Notes: generated by a model from the letters alone, not told the origin. 64,000 nt of DNA from Dendrolimus kikuchii (GCA_019925095.2 CM034402.1:9125501-9189500), one strand, 5' to 3'. Positions 1-12,461 are shown, numbered from the stretch's first letter. Numbers and translations: made by a program.

Positions 1-147
1 TCAATTTTTTTATATAATAATCATTCGATATTGTGGGTACTATTAACGACTCTAATGACTGTGTTTACATTTCGTTTATGTTGAAATATACAAATTACGC
101 GAACAATATTTCAATGCCAACAGACTAATGAGTGTTGTGAAACTTAC

Positions 148-227
148 CGAAGTCTTGCGGGAGGAAGTCTTCCTTTGAAAGCCATTCTCTGATTAAAACG
201 ATATCTTGTTCCATGTCTTTGGACATT
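148..227 (-). CDS. First coding exon of a CRAL-TRIO paralogue (partial gene)
   Basis: Read on the minus strand, an acceptor ('atttccag') is followed by an ATG at 226 and 26 codons, with a good donor (GTAAGT) after base 148. The peptide begins MSKDMEQDIVLIREW and ends KEDFLPQDF, leaving one base of the next codon (phase 1). It resembles the start of the CRAL-TRIO N-terminal helical region of lipid-transfer proteins (Sec14/TTP type, cytosolic carriers of hydrophobic ligands). Its boundary phase matches the first coding exon of the related gene at 30743-30848, and the next exon of that gene would join in frame. The rest of this gene must lie left of the window because it runs on the minus strand. 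A probable 5' UTR exon is at 3533-3627. The family call rests on the paralogous exons; this piece alone would be weak. Confidence 0.6.
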
Positions 228-594
228 CTGGAAATATTTACAAAGATAACATCACATAACATAATAAGTTTTATTCTACAGATCGCAAACGTCTGAATAT
301 ATTCTGTGGAAAATGTCTCATGACCCGGGATAAAAAAATATTCACTATTTATTCCCCTCATTCAGGAGTAGGGGGTCTGCACTTTTCAGCGCAAACGAAA
401 GCTGCCGATCGGAGTCTTTGTTGGAAGTTGTGTAAAACTATACGTACCTATATGTAATTAAATGTACTTTGTTAATTATTACTTTACATTTACATAAATA
501 TTTTTTTTAAATTAATGTGTAAATTAAGAAACCTGCAAGTGCTAAAGTGAACTCAATGCGTGACAGGTATGCCAGACACCGCTAATTTTTATAT
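228..594. other. Intronic sequence, nothing recognised
   Basis: AT-rich sequence, probably part of the first intron of the left-edge CRAL-TRIO paralogue. I see no coding segment, repeat or RNA gene here. Confidence 0.4.
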
Positions 595-860
595 ATTTTT
601 TTATTGCATGAGTTCAGCAGATAGGCAGACATCGCCTATGGACATTGCGCTGCTGGTCTCTTAAGGGAGGCTGGAACTTGGTCACTAGTGCCGGAACACA
701 GCTCAAGGTTGTTATGGCGGCATACTCTAGACCAGGGGTGGTAGCCATCCAGTCGGGCAAATAACCTAGAACCTGGCTGTGGGTTGTTTTGTAGCCTCTT
801 CCGACAGGGCACCCGGCCGCAGGAAATAGTATTCCTTCTTCGTTCCTGCACGGATTAATT
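595..860 (-). repeat. LINE/SINE 3'-end repeat, family A, internally deleted
   Basis: Starts with a T-run followed by 'attgcatgagttcagcag' and ends near 'cgttcctgca', so the A-tailed element is on the minus strand. The same sequence recurs at 13148, 41405, 51719 and 61419 (minus) and at 49815 and 63160 (plus). This copy lacks the 'acctgatggaaagcggtt' segment seen in the others. The ORF on it is repeat sequence, not a gene. Confidence 0.75.
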
Positions 861-2689
861 TTTACTACACTACTACTAAGTATGTATAGCGGCCGGTATA
901 AACAATACCTTATGACCCATAATTATAGACTCGAGATCTATACAACGAATTTGCAAAGTTTTCGTTATTGACATGACTGATGAGCGGATTGTAATGAGCC
1001 CTAAAACTGATTCTGATGAACTTAGACTTTGTAAACATTTACTAATCATTGAAAAATATCTATGTTTTACTAGATAAACGATAGTGTTAATTACAACAAA
1101 CGCTTATAATACGATTCGCTCTAATACTTTTTAATCTTGATTTTAGTAATAAAAACAGTAAAGTTTTAAAGTAACAACTGCGCATGTTGCCTTGAAATAA
1201 TTGTACTAAATTTGTTCACACATGTAGCAATCGGTTTAGAAAAGACCTCATATGATTCCTTTCTTCGCACCACTCACTTCCTAAACTAAAAATTGGCCCG
1301 TGCGAGTTGCACTCTGATAGTCAGGGTTCGATGTATAATATTAATCATTCAAGAAAGTGTTTTAGGACTTTTGAATCACTTAAGCTGTGTATTTACACGA
1401 CGAAAGAAACAGTTATATAATATATAACTAAATATGCAACCCTCAATGAGTTACCTGTTTGTTTCGTCCGAGACACTTGGACCATGGGGTCCTGAAGCTA
1501 TGTGCTCATATAATAAATAGCTCACAAATAGCATAATCACCTCCTCAGTTTTCAGAGGGCTGGTGCCTACCTCAGACAGGGGGTTAAAGTGGCGATCTAA
1601 CGAGGTAACGTTGCCAGACTTCTGGGCACCTAATCACCTAACCTATAGAGGACTATTGTAGTTAAGCAAATTAAAATAAGAACAATATAAATGGAAAAAT
1701 AAAAATAATATCAACAATAATATGGATTTGAGGAAATGTGAGCTAAGAGCTCTAAAAATATACACGTAGCAATTTTCTACATAGAAGCATTGAGTAAGTT
1801 AGAATCTATATATTAATACATGGAAAAAAACAGCAAAAACTTTGTACACTTTTTTACGAAAATTGCGCAAACGGAGGAATATGAAATTTCGCACACTTAT
1901 AGTTTATATAGAGAAAGAGTGCAGAATGTTAATGTTTTATTTAATTATGCGTAAAAATGCATTAGACCGATAAAAAAAAACTTTACCATGTATTTGACAC
2001 ACACACGCATATATACTCTTTTGTTTATTTTGAAAATCAAATTAAAAGTGTAACCTTGGCGAAATCTGTGATTATAGAAGTATAATAGCCTTTGATTTAT
2101 TATTAAGGTTCTGTTACCTTAATAGTGTTCAAGCTTATAATTTGAATTAATTATTATGGTCGAATTTCGACCACGGCCGACCACTAGTTAATTTAGAATG
2201 GAATTCGAAGAAACACGTAATAGATCATAAGAATTCTGTTATGTGATAAATTCAAAATTCTTTACCCTCATTGTCATTCGAATGATATTATCTACCTTAA
2301 ATCAAAATAAAGGAAACAGAGAAGTAATAAATACACATGAACAGAGATTCGGCAAAATTAGCAGTCGGAGTGGACAAGTAAATATATCTAGTATATATTA
2401 GAATATTTTTTATCAATGCATTTGAATTTCAGTTAATAGAACAATAAGCTTAATTTTTTTACTTTATCTGCCTATGATTTGGTTAATTATTGCATTTAAA
2501 TAAAGTCGAGTACGTATCCCTCTTATAAAATACAATATGCTGTGCCGCAATAACTATTCAACTTTTCACGCTACTTATAAGCTAAAAGCTAGAGTTAGTG
2601 TGTAATAAACATATACAAAACGATTCTATAAGGGTTTCGATTGAGTGAAATGATTAAGGTACCCTAAAAAATAAAAAATAACGAGTAAC
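861..2689. other. AT-rich intronic or intergenic sequence
   Basis: No coding segment with splice sites and no repeat shared with the rest of the window was recognised. Homopolymers and short AT-rich tracts dominate. Confidence 0.4.
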
Positions 2690-3109
2690 ACGATGCATTT
2701 TTTATATTTCTTGTCTGTTTGTTTGTTCGGGATTCACATAAAAACTATTGGGCCGATTTCGATATGGTTTTTGGTTATCGACAGCAAGTTCTTAGACTTA
2801 AAATCTGCGCTACTTTTTATGCCGGCAATACCGCGGGATTTTTTTCTGGAATGATTTAAAATGGCCAGATTGAAAATAAATTCGAATTCCAATGCGATTT
2901 TGTCACTAATCGATAGCAAATTTTATGTAAAAAAAATTGTGATATTCTTTATCCCGGGAATCCCTCGCAAATTTTCACGGAATTGGTTTGTAGTTCGGTT
3001 GCATAAAAATTTTTGTTGCATGGGAATCCCGCAGGAATATCAAGTCAAGCGTGGACGAAGTCGCGGGCATATCCTAATTTTATGTAGCATTCTCTTTTAT
3101 CGCTCATAA
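2690..3109. repeat. Interspersed repeat, family E
   Basis: Contains 'cttgtctgtttgt', 'atcgacagc', 'aaaatctgcgctacttttta' and 'aaaatggccag'. The same order of blocks occurs at 20336-20697 and, reversed, at 30468-30625 and 34080-34410. It is non-coding and runs directly into the (TA)n foldback that follows. Superfamily not identified. Confidence 0.7.
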
Positions 3110-3122
3110 CTAACTATTGCTG

Positions 3123-3181
<59 letters not shown>

Positions 3182-3191
3182 CAATAGTTAG
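3110..3191. repeat. Foldback with a (TA)n core
   Basis: The arms 'ctaactattgctga' and 'tcagcaatagttag' are exact reverse complements flanking an almost pure TA array, so the 82 bases can fold into one long hairpin. It is joined to the end of the family E repeat. Confidence 0.85.
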
Positions 3192-3532
3192 ATTGATGTA
3201 TTTATTAAGACATTATAAATCAATATGTATAATCTAATATTAACTAAAACAATAAAGAAAACTTATCACAGTTATATTGCTTCGTATCTATAATCTCTCA
3301 AGACAAGTAGAATTCTGAGCCTAGGTCACCGTCTTCTTTGGGTAAGCTGTATACATGTCCTCGCTCGACACACACACACATACATATAATATTTTTATAG
3401 AAAAATCGTGCATTCATACAAATAAATTAAATATTACCTACTATCAACAATGTCGAAAACTGAGATTCACAAGAAATACACTAAGTATAAATAAAATAGA
3501 TATAACAAATTATGAATGATGTTAATACTTAC
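3192..3532. other. Intronic sequence
   Basis: AT-rich, with a short CA/TA run near 3370. Probably the first intron of the left-edge CRAL-TRIO paralogue. No other signal seen. Confidence 0.35.
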
Positions 3533-3627
3533 GTCAACAAAACGAACTTAAACTGAGATACACAATTTTTCAAAAAAAATTCTCGTACGAGTGTCGTATT
3601 ACGCTAACTCAAGTGTTCGAACTAACT
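3533..3627 (-). promoter_or_regulatory. Probable promoter/TSS and 5' UTR exon of the left-edge CRAL-TRIO paralogue
   Basis: On the minus strand an insect-style initiator (TTCAGTT, A at 3627) is followed 95 bases later by a strong splice donor, TTGAC|GTAAGTATT (exon end 3533). The exon has no ATG-led frame of note. It lies 3.3 kb upstream of the coding exon at 148-227, which itself begins with a splice acceptor, so an upstream untranslated exon is expected. Inferred from motif and position only. Confidence 0.4.
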
Positions 3628-4470
3628 GAATAATATCGCGCGACTGGCTTAGTAGTATTGCACAAGAACATCTTGCCAACCTGACATTCCTCGTAGCAAG
3701 GCCACAATACGACATGTTATCCAGCTGTAGTGGAACTTATTTAACTTACAACTGCAAAACATAAACATGCGTAAACATTGTTGTTGTTCAAGAAGACACA
3801 TGACGTATTTTTAGCATTTTAGCGGATTTTGAACGCTTAAATTCATTGTTACACTACACTGATTTAGTGACCCGGAATCAGGAGAATAGGCGAAGCTATA
3901 AATTTCCAGTAATTTTTTTTTATAACACTACCCTAATTTAAAAGCCGAGTCCGAGAAGCAGCGTAGTATAATAACAGCTTTAATATCAAGAGATTTTCGT
4001 CTAACTTGCCTGATTTTTTTTTACCAATTTTAAAGAATACGAACGACGAAAGACTTGTGAAAGAAGCACTCTGTATCTTTCGATTCGACGTCAACCAAAT
4101 AATCCAAACAAATTGTAAATAATTTTTGTATATTTTTTATCTAATATAGGTACTTGTATTTAAATGACTGTCTCACTCGTACCTGCTTATTAGATATTTG
4201 TAGCCATTCTGACATTAACGCACTCGTTCCTCGACAGGTGAATTTGTATTTATTCTGGTCTGGGTGTCGCTAGGTTTTTCAACAGCGTTGGTTGTTCTAT
4301 TATTCATTGTTATATTTGGTAGAAAAACCCCGCCTTTTAGTCGGATCTTTACAAAATAATCGTTCAACTAAATCATAACATTGTTAACCAAGAAATAACA
4401 GTATTAGTTGACAAGTTGTTCTATTTTTGAATCCGACTAACAAACAAGTCATTTCTTTTTGTTAATCTAC
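3628..4470. other. Upstream region of the left-edge gene
   Basis: AT-rich sequence. A SINE-like 'ctggtctgggtgtc' block occurs near 4255, shared with 11445 and 57508. Nothing else recognised. Confidence 0.35.

Positions 4471-4533
<63 letters not shown>
4471..4533. repeat. (TA)n microsatellite
   Basis: About 60 bases of uninterrupted TA, joined to the start of the repeat at 4534. Confidence 0.95.
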
Positions 4534-4538
<5 letters not shown>

Positions 4539-5006
4539 ATGTCGTATTACTTACACCATTTATAACTCAAGAACGGCTGGACCAATTTTTATGATTTTTG
4601 TGTTTTTGGCATTGTCTTCGTCCAGAATAGGATAAGTATTAAAATATGATATTCCTCAATAAAAAAATATCATTAAAAAAACATCAGTCTAGCCATTAAT
4701 TTGTTATGATCTTTCCCGGCCGATTTCGGCATTTAAACTCATTTTCATTTGTCTAATTTACGTGAATTATTTTTGTGTGTGTTCAAGTGGGTCCCGGGAT
4801 GGTTTAGGTTCATAATTGGACCCGGTAGGTGGCGCCGCTGAACACCTCTTTAACGGTGGGACTGATTTTGATAAAAAATATATGCTTTTTCAAGTAGATT
4901 CGAGAATGGTTTATATTTACTATTGGTCCCGGTTGCTGGCGCTGCAATCGGTTTCTAGATTTTTATTTTTTAAGGGTAAGACAACGTCTGCCGGGTACAG
5001 CTAGTT
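4534..5006 (+). repeat. (TA)n-anchored interspersed repeat ending in 'cagctag'
   Basis: Begins 'aaaacaatgtcgtattactt' after the TA array, contains 'aacggctggacc' and two similar inner blocks around 4780-4960, and ends 'ctgccgggtacagctagt'. I know this as a common lepidopteran and insect repeat type. A related sequence in the opposite order is at 12121-12458. The CTAG end would suit a Helitron, but I see no clear terminal hairpin. Confidence 0.6.
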
Positions 5007-5252
5007 AATGTCGGTCGAAAAATGCAATATCGAACTTTTAGATTTCTTTGACCTTACAACACCAGGAAGATAGACCCATATGAATGAAACATTCTAAGTA
5101 AATGGAAACGAATGGCCCGAACTTTTGGAAGGCTTGCGCGGGGACATGGGACGGCTGACATATAAGAGGCCCTTTCGACAATATAATCTGAATGTGGCGT
5201 AACATTGACAGACGATTATTCTTTTAAGCATTATATAGAAATTCACCGGAAG

Positions 5253-5383
5253 ACAAGTCTCTCTTCGACAAAGAAGCAAGTGAGGTGTGTAAGAATTAGC
5301 CTGAATGGCGCTCTGTTGTACGTGCCTACCCCGCAAGGGAACTGGCGTGAAGTTATGTATGTATGTATGTATGTACAAGTCTC
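5253..5383 (+). mobile_element. RTE-type LINE 3' fragment with target duplication
   Basis: A 113-base, 5'-truncated LINE end ('gcctaccccgcaaggga' to (TATG)n) sits between two copies of 'acaagtctc' (5253-5261 and 5375-5383), a 9-bp target-site duplication. It is the same family as 10056, 16796, 33001, 37902 and 54566. Confidence 0.85.
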
Positions 5384-8264
5384 GTAGGACTATTGTGGGA
5401 ATTAAAATCAAAAAGGACTGAAGCATTGAAGTAAACTTCTAATGGGATTGGGGATATGGTTTACTATGCATGTAACGTGTGAGTAGCTGAGCGGTGTAGA
5501 AAGGAGTGCTAGTTTCACATGGGCTACTCCCGGTTTTATATCACCCCTGGACCTTAAGCTTTAGCTCTTAGCCTTTTTGCCTAAGGCAAATAATGAGGGC
5601 CCACGAAATCGGGTAACGACCCTGTGGGGTTAACTGCATAAAACATCCATTGTATTATATAGCTTAATGAAAATATACAAAGTATAATAAACCGGTTCGT
5701 GCGCTTTTGACTAATTCTTCGCATTTTTTGCTAAACCACATCTAATAACCACAGACAAGTTCATAATTAATATCATTGAACCTATACTGCCATTAGAAAC
5801 TGGGCAGGTGCGTGGCAGTGCACGAACTATGAAAAGTTTCCTAAAAGTGATAAAAGGCCACTGTTTTTGTAATTAGGTTATGGAACCATAAAAAAGCCTT
5901 AACGGATGCCATTGAAACAAATTTTCGTTTACAAGTATTTTTGAAGCCCTACTTGATTTTTTTCAGAATTTTCACCTCATAATGCAAAACTTAAAACGGA
6001 ACATTATTTTAACGAATTTGCAACCAAAAATCTTCCCATGAAAATTACATTCAAAGAAAGTTATTAGGCGATGTAGCCGCTACATGGCAAAACCCTCTAA
6101 ACAAAGAAACATTATTAACAAACGTCATTATTTTTCAAAACCGTACTTAGAAATAAAAATTCTACTTTCATTACATGTATGGCGGTCACCTCAATTTTTT
6201 TTGCCATCTAGTGATTTTACGGCTATATTATAGGTACTATTATAGACTCAGTAGTTTTAGATAATAATGACTGACGTAATAATAAACAGGTAGTAATAAA
6301 ACATTAAATTTCCCAATCAATTAGTACTTCTTAATGGAGTATTACAGTATAATTTCAAATTGTATAGCAATAGGAATAAAACTACGAAAATAAAACAACG
6401 TCTAAAAAGAAACATTATTTAAAATCTTTATTATAAAAATAACCTCACAAAACTGTTTGTCACTTTATACAATACTATATGAATTAAAAAAATATTTTAT
6501 ATTCTATTTCTAGTAGGTATAATGTACGGTTTATTAGAAATGTTTACATTTATTTATGAATTCAAATAATTACACATTGTATTTTTTTTGCAATACTTAC
6601 CTAATTATATCAAAATTCATGCGGATATACACTGCGACGTTTTGCAGCGCTTCGGTCGCATCGCGATGCCAAAGCGATACAGTATTAAAGCCCGTTTTAT
6701 ATTTGCATCAGTTAATTAACTTGCGAAACTGGCGAGTTAACTTCGTAACATTATTTGAACAAACGTTTTTTAGTTAAATAGTAAGTTGTCAATTAAAAAC
6801 AGAATATACTTTATTGCATAGCATTAAGTTCAAGAAGCTTAGGTACAAAAAGCTATTAAGTAGATATCCAAACGAGGTTAAGGACTTATTCGCAAGTTAA
6901 CCAACTACTAAAATAATGCTTTATACAAACGCGATATAGTATAGATGCATATGTGTGTGTACCTAAATGTAAAGAGACACCTGCGGAATATATGACGCTG
7001 AAAGTTCGGCAAAAATATAGCTAGCAGTGTTTTTTAAGTGAGCACACACATCATGGGAAATTATGCCGCGTTCCGATTAGCGCCGATCTTTCAATAGCCG
7101 AACTATCAGTTCCGTGTACGTTTCGCAGGTGTGTCGTTGAACTTACAGTATCTAAGCAGATGTTATAACAATTATGTTGGTAGGTAGTAAGTAACGCCTG
7201 GCGCCGTCTGGACCTCATTTGGCAATTCCCTTGTCCGCCCAATTCCCATGCCTGGGATGTGCCATTTTGTCGTGATATACAAATGTCTCAATGTAGACGA
7301 ATTTTTATACCACAACTCAATGGAGACGCACGTTCACGTAGATACCAAGGTGTGTATGGACATTGGTACAAACATCTATAAATCTTTAGTGAAAAATAAA
7401 AAACCAAAGACATTATAACTAAAATACATTATGTAGCGGATCATTGCCAACGGGGAGAATAAATATTAAAACGCCGCACACGGCGATGCAATTTAAGGAC
7501 CGGACACGTTACATTGCTATACGGTATAACTAATAATATAATAATAAGTATACGTTTTCTATGAATGAATAACTATTCCGACTACACTGACGATGGACAA
7601 AGTTCGAAACCCGGTGAATCAGGTGAAGAACCTCAAAGTACATCAGTGTAACATCTATCATTTAATATTCAAAAAAAACCTGTTACTATTGCTTCATTAT
7701 TTAACCACTAATATCACTATAGTCACCTAATAGTTTAAGCTTTTAAATATGTTTCATATGGTTTACAAATTCATAAACTTGGGGCCAACTTTGTTAAAAA
7801 TCTATTTATTTCTATAACTTCATAAGAATTATAGTGGGTACGACAATGTCAGTACTTTAATGCCTTGGTGATTCACTTAATTCGCTAATTGCCACTTGTA
7901 GAGCTTGCGTGCGTAAATTAATATAAGACGGTTAATCATCAATTCATATGAATCAACCAAAGTGATTCGATGTCATTGAATACCGTAGTGTCCTTTCACT
8001 CCTGTCTTTCAACCGTATTTGTTCAATCTAATGTCCGCTTTATATTTCTGGAAACTTGATTTAGTTCTGATGCTCTGTTAAAGTTTTAAATTCAAAACAG
8101 ACCTATTACTTATAGCTGTGGTTAACAGTATAAATTTACTCTCTTAACATTAACAGCTATACGAAGTTTATCGGCTCGTTAAAAAACTTCTTCTAACGAG
8201 CCAATAAGCCTTGTTTAACTTTTTTATAGTAAATGATACGTCACCTACAAATTTATAATAAACT
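5384..8264. other. AT-rich sequence without recognised genes
   Basis: I searched this stretch for the last exon of the CRAL-TRIO gene, expected somewhere between 11.78 kb and the next gene, and did not find one I could support. Small repeat-like patches occur, for example near 5480-5640. No RNA gene seen. Confidence 0.35.
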
Positions 8265-8525
8265 TGATTACAGCCCTTAGGGCCGACTGGATCAGTGTGA
8301 TACCACCCTCTCTCAGAATGTCGGCGTGGAATGGTTAGTTTTGAGCTAATTGTTTCGTACGGTGGCCCACTTCTCTGCCCCTATCTTATCCAAAATCCCA
8401 TACCCTCTATTCCATCCATTAATCCCAAACCTAAAAAAGTAACAAAGCGATACCATCGCCTCTGGTGTTTCAAACATCCCTGAACGTTAGGTAGGACGGT
8501 AAGCATTTTACATCCGATTGTATCC
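8265..8525. repeat. Probable interspersed repeat fragment
   Basis: Contains 'cttatccaaaatcccata', 'cctctggtgtttcaaac' and 'aggacggtaagcattttaca', which I recognise as pieces of a widespread lepidopteran LINE/SINE-like repeat. No second copy in this window confirms it. Confidence 0.4.
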
Positions 8526-9354
8526 AGGAATAAATCAACAGTTTTCCATGCTTTAGAATACTTTAGATATTTGAGAAAAGTATAGGCACTTAATTTGCTC
8601 GAAAAAAAAATCCTGTGAGATTCAGAGCTGAGTTTAATGTGGATCCATAAATAATAATGTTAAGGAATAGAAAATAGCAATATTTTTAATGGAATGTTAC
8701 TAATTACCATGATACTAAATGGTTTGTTTAAATTCTTATATATATTATACACTATAATAAATAACTGGACAGAAATAAAATCCAACATAATTAACAAGTA
8801 CAACAAAAATCCAACATAATTAACAAGTACAATAAAGGAACTAAGTCAAACGAGAAAATAATTAATTAAATATTTATGTATAGTTCTCGTAATACCTGGC
8901 CACAAGTGGTCAAAACGTCTAGAACGAACATTAACTATTTTTTTTGCTTTCTGGCTTTATATCTATAGTCTATGTCAGTGAATTATAAAAAAAGCGAATT
9001 TACGCATTTTGTTAATATTAAAATAACACTAAGATCACACGAGCAGTGATTTTTAAAGTTTATCAGGAATGTCTGGCGGATTTTAAAGCATAAATCTTTT
9101 CGACATAGTTTGACGATATTTACCAAAAAACCGCCGACATGACATGTTTGTAATGGTACATTTAGCTTATTTTAACCAAATAATTGTTCTGTTAATTATC
9201 ACAAGATGTTAAAGCTCTTGCTATTGCTTTCAAAATTATAGTAATTGTTAAAGTAAACATCATAGGTTAGGTCGTAAATAAAGCAACTCGATACTTACAC
9301 GTTGTTTGACATAATACTAAAAATTATTAAGTATCAAAATTATAATATAATAAT

Positions 9355-9640
9355 AACAGCCCATAAACGTCTTATTGCTGCGCTCGGGCCTCCCTCTAGT
9401 GAGGAACGGATATTATATACCCGTCACGCTTGTCCAAGGCGGTTTGGCAAGTTTGACATATTGGTTATCTCGATGTGCAGGTTTCATCACGATGTTTTCC
9501 TTCACCATTGTGACGACGTAGTTGTAACAATATGCACATTAGGTACATGCGTTCCGGCCAGGATTCGAACCCACTCCCTTTAGAGGTTGAGACGCGTGAG
9601 CTAGCCATTACGCTACCACGACTTCGTCAAAATTACTCGT
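9355..9640 (-). repeat. tRNA-derived SINE
   Basis: On the minus strand it starts with a tRNA-like head that has a perfect B box (GGTTCGAATCC), followed by 'aaaacatcgtgatgaaacc' and 'gccaaaccgccttggacaag', and ends near 'ataagacgtttatgggctg'. The later part matches the plus-strand fragment at 21290-21430. The ORF across it is fortuitous. Confidence 0.8.
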
Positions 9641-9711
9641 GATATAATATTGGATTTTGCAACAGTGGTGTCCCTATTAATTTCTATTCTATTTGGCTAG
9701 CCTGTTGTTTA

Positions 9712-9880
9712 CGAAGGCGAGCGGACTTTACTTGTGGTAAACAAGTATCTTTCTGTGCGTGAACCAAAGCAAGTATGATTGGACGGACACTCGCAACTCA
9801 ATTTTTCCTTTAGATACGCACACTATTAATATGTGCATATAATTACACGTTCAAGAACAAGTAAAGCCCGCTTGCTATCG
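9712..9880. repeat. Small inverted-repeat element
   Basis: 'gcgagcggactttacttgt' (from 9717) and 'acaagtaaagcccgcttgc' (from 9857) are near-perfect reverse complements about 120 bases apart, suggesting a small MITE or foldback. No target duplication was confirmed. Confidence 0.5.
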
Positions 9881-10055
9881 TGAACTAGAATTGTTCTCAA
9901 TTTGTGCTAACGGATAGCATGGAGAAAATTACTAGTAATGACAATCGGCTAGTAACGTAGCTCTAAATGTCTCCTTAATTCTGCATGACTAGATAGCGAC
10001 ACAGATAATTCTTCCGTAGCTTTTTGACGTTACATTATTTAAAACATATTATTTT

Positions 10056-10120
10056 CTGTTGTTCGTGCCTACCCCGCAAGGGAACTGGCGTGAAGTTATG
10101 TATGTATGTATGTATGTATT
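10056..10120 (+). mobile_element. RTE-type LINE 3' tail
   Basis: Only the last ~65 bases of the family remain: 'gttgttcgtgcctacccc' through (TATG)n. The target duplication is unclear here. Confidence 0.75.
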
Positions 10121-11781
10121 TTAAATAAAATCAGTCAACATTTGAAATTATTAATTAATTTATTTTTAATAAACTTTTCAATTTATTTTAAAAAGCTACC
10201 GAAATATGGTTTGCTATCTCGCTTCTGCATTATCACATTAGATATAAAATGACTGAATTTACTTATGACAAATCTGTATGTCACAAAATAAAATTTGATT
10301 CCAACAAGATACACATTACATTAAAAAATCACAAGAATTAACTTTTGTATATAGAAATGTGCAGGAAATCAAAATCATATTTCTGTGAAATATTCGTAAT
10401 TTTTATACCATACAGTATACAATACATACTATTTATTATACATAAATAGAATATAAAATGTAAATAAAAACTATTTTTAGCTAGACGTGTTGCTGGGGAG
10501 TTTCTTGCCGCTTTTTCTCCTTAACAGCAATAACACATTGCGAAATTGTGTACATAGAATAATAGGAAGTAAAATTAAATTTATATGTATGATCTTCAAA
10601 ACTGTTCTCCAGTGGAACTTATTTTGAAAAAAAACTTTTGAATTTGAACATGTATTTGTTTATTTTCAAATGAATCACTAAAAAAAACATTCTTTTATAA
10701 AAAATACAAATAGGTCCTATTCTCTTATAAGTTCAAAATATTCATTTAAAAAATATATTCATGATTTTATTGATAACATTTGTGGAAAACAAATTTCAAA
10801 GTTGAATCCTAACTTTAGTACCTGATAGACTGCACAGTCATCGTTTTTCTTCATTACTACGTATTGAGGTTATTAATAAATGCATTATTTTTTTCGGAAG
10901 CCAATTCGGTCAATTTATATCGTCATTTTTTAAATATTTTTTTTAAATTGCGTATAAAAATCAGGAAACAATGACGTGTGAGTGTGTGACACTTATAGTT
11001 ATAATAATTATAGGGTTTAGGTTAGGAGTCTAAAAATTTGACTGTTCGGTTCTTACTCATAGTATTCTTCTTCCATGATGATTACATTTATTACAATACG
11101 AGTTTAGTATTATAATACCGTTTAGCTCAATTGTATAATTGGCGATTATAAAGAATGCTGAATTTACAATAATAAATGTCATATAAAGACCAGTTTTGTA
11201 TCCCTGTATCATCTTGTGTCGAATATTGAAATGACGCTCTCCGATTTTAATCTATGGCAAGACTACGGAATGTACCAACTCCTGTTGATATATCGGATTT
11301 GTCTTTCACTTGTTTTTTATCTACTCGCCATAAATTCACATCTATTAGACGGTCACTGTAACAAAATGTTATTATAGTCAGTGTTATACTCAAAGATTTC
11401 TATAGATCTGTAAATTTGCATTTAATTTTCTGTTATTTATTATGGTCTGGGTGTCTGGGATCGGCCCTAGAGTGGTTCAATGTATATTACCCATAACACA
11501 AGCGTAACCTGCTTGGCTTGGGGTATATACAGTTTGTGTGTTTGTCTGAATTTTATTTCATTATCTTTCAGTTACATGTATGGCGGTATTTGCAATTTTC
11601 TGCAGATTGGTATACACTTTCGTCTAGTAATTTTTTAGGAAAATCACTGGACATACATACATACGTACACAGACAAACAAACATATCAATTTCATAAAAG
11701 TCTCGCTTTTACCAAAACTTTTACGGTACCCGATATTACAACAGATTAGAAAACTAATAAAGGTATTAAGATTTATCTTAC
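10121..11781. other. Intronic or downstream sequence with a SINE fragment
   Basis: AT-rich. Around 11440-11530, 'ggtctgggtgtctgggatc' and 'cataacacaagcgtaacctg' match the body of the SINE at 57386. The final exon of the CRAL-TRIO gene should lie below 11782 but was not recognised. Confidence 0.35.
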
Positions 11782-11918
11782 CGACAACTCATAATCTTAG
11801 CTTCTTCAGATTTCATAAGGTCATCCAATTTCGGTAAATTTCCACCAAAGTCCGCTGGCAATTCGTCTTTATTTACGAATTTATATAATGTTGTTGAATT
11901 TGGTGAATGAAAATTTAA
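11782..11918 (-). CDS. CRAL-TRIO gene, exon encoding the end of the lipid-binding domain
   Basis: The minus strand has the acceptor 'attttttcag' at 11918, an open 137-base exon and the donor CG|GTAAGA at 11782. The exon starts in phase 0 and ends in phase 2. It encodes LNFHSPNSTTLYKFVNKDEL, then PADFGGNLPKLDDLMKSEEA and KIMSCR. This matches the end of the CRAL-TRIO fold, where a 'H-P-S/N-S..LY.FV.K..LP..(Y/F)GG' stretch closes the lipid-binding pocket. It belongs with the exons at 12698, 19754 and 30743. The exon that should precede it, about 60 residues carrying the core beta-strands, was not found between here and 12698. A further C-terminal exon is expected to the left. Confidence 0.8.
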
Positions 11919-12120
11919 CTGAAAAAATTGGCTGTAATGTAGTTAGGTAAAGCAAGCCAAAGTTTTTGAATGAGATTTTGTGCAATTGTATTTGTGTTGA
12001 ATTTGCAGCCAGATTTTTTTCAAAACGTGCACTGGATTCCAACATAATTATGAACTATTTGCGTTCGTGTGCACGTTGAAACTCTTGCAGCCTAAATATT
12101 ATATGAATGTATTTATTTCA

Positions 12121-12394
12121 AAACTAGCTGACCCGGCAAACTTCGTACCGCCTCAGAATCAATAAATAAAAAACGTTGATTTCTGAACGACGGGACGAAC
12201 ATCAAATGTTTGACACGTAGGAATATTTTCTAAAGGAAAGCGAAATTGTTATTTTTACTATATTCCAAGTATTTCTTTTCATATTTACTCACCTTTTAAA
12301 CCCTCCCTGGACTTCCACAAATAATTCAAAACCAAAATTAGCCAAATCAGTCCAGCCGTTCTCGTGTTTTAGCGAGACTAACGAACAGCAATTG

Positions 12395-12458
<64 letters not shown>
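12121..12458 (-). repeat. (TA)n-anchored interspersed repeat
   Basis: Begins 'ctagctgacccggcaaactt', contains 'gtccagccgttctcg' and 'agcgagactaacgaacagc', and ends in about 60 bases of TA. This is a common insect repeat type. It occupies the interval where the missing CRAL-TRIO exon would be expected. The Tyr/Ile ORF starting here is the TA array. Confidence 0.7.

Positions 12459-12461
<3 letters not shown>

Noticed and set aside
9302..9583. ORF of 93 codons
   Set aside because: It lies on the reverse strand of a tRNA-derived SINE with a B box at about 9555; no domain.
9555..9625. Possible tRNA gene on the minus strand
   Set aside because: The A and B boxes are tRNA-like, but the fold is incomplete and the sequence continues into SINE body; the same applies to 13838-13958 and 57386.
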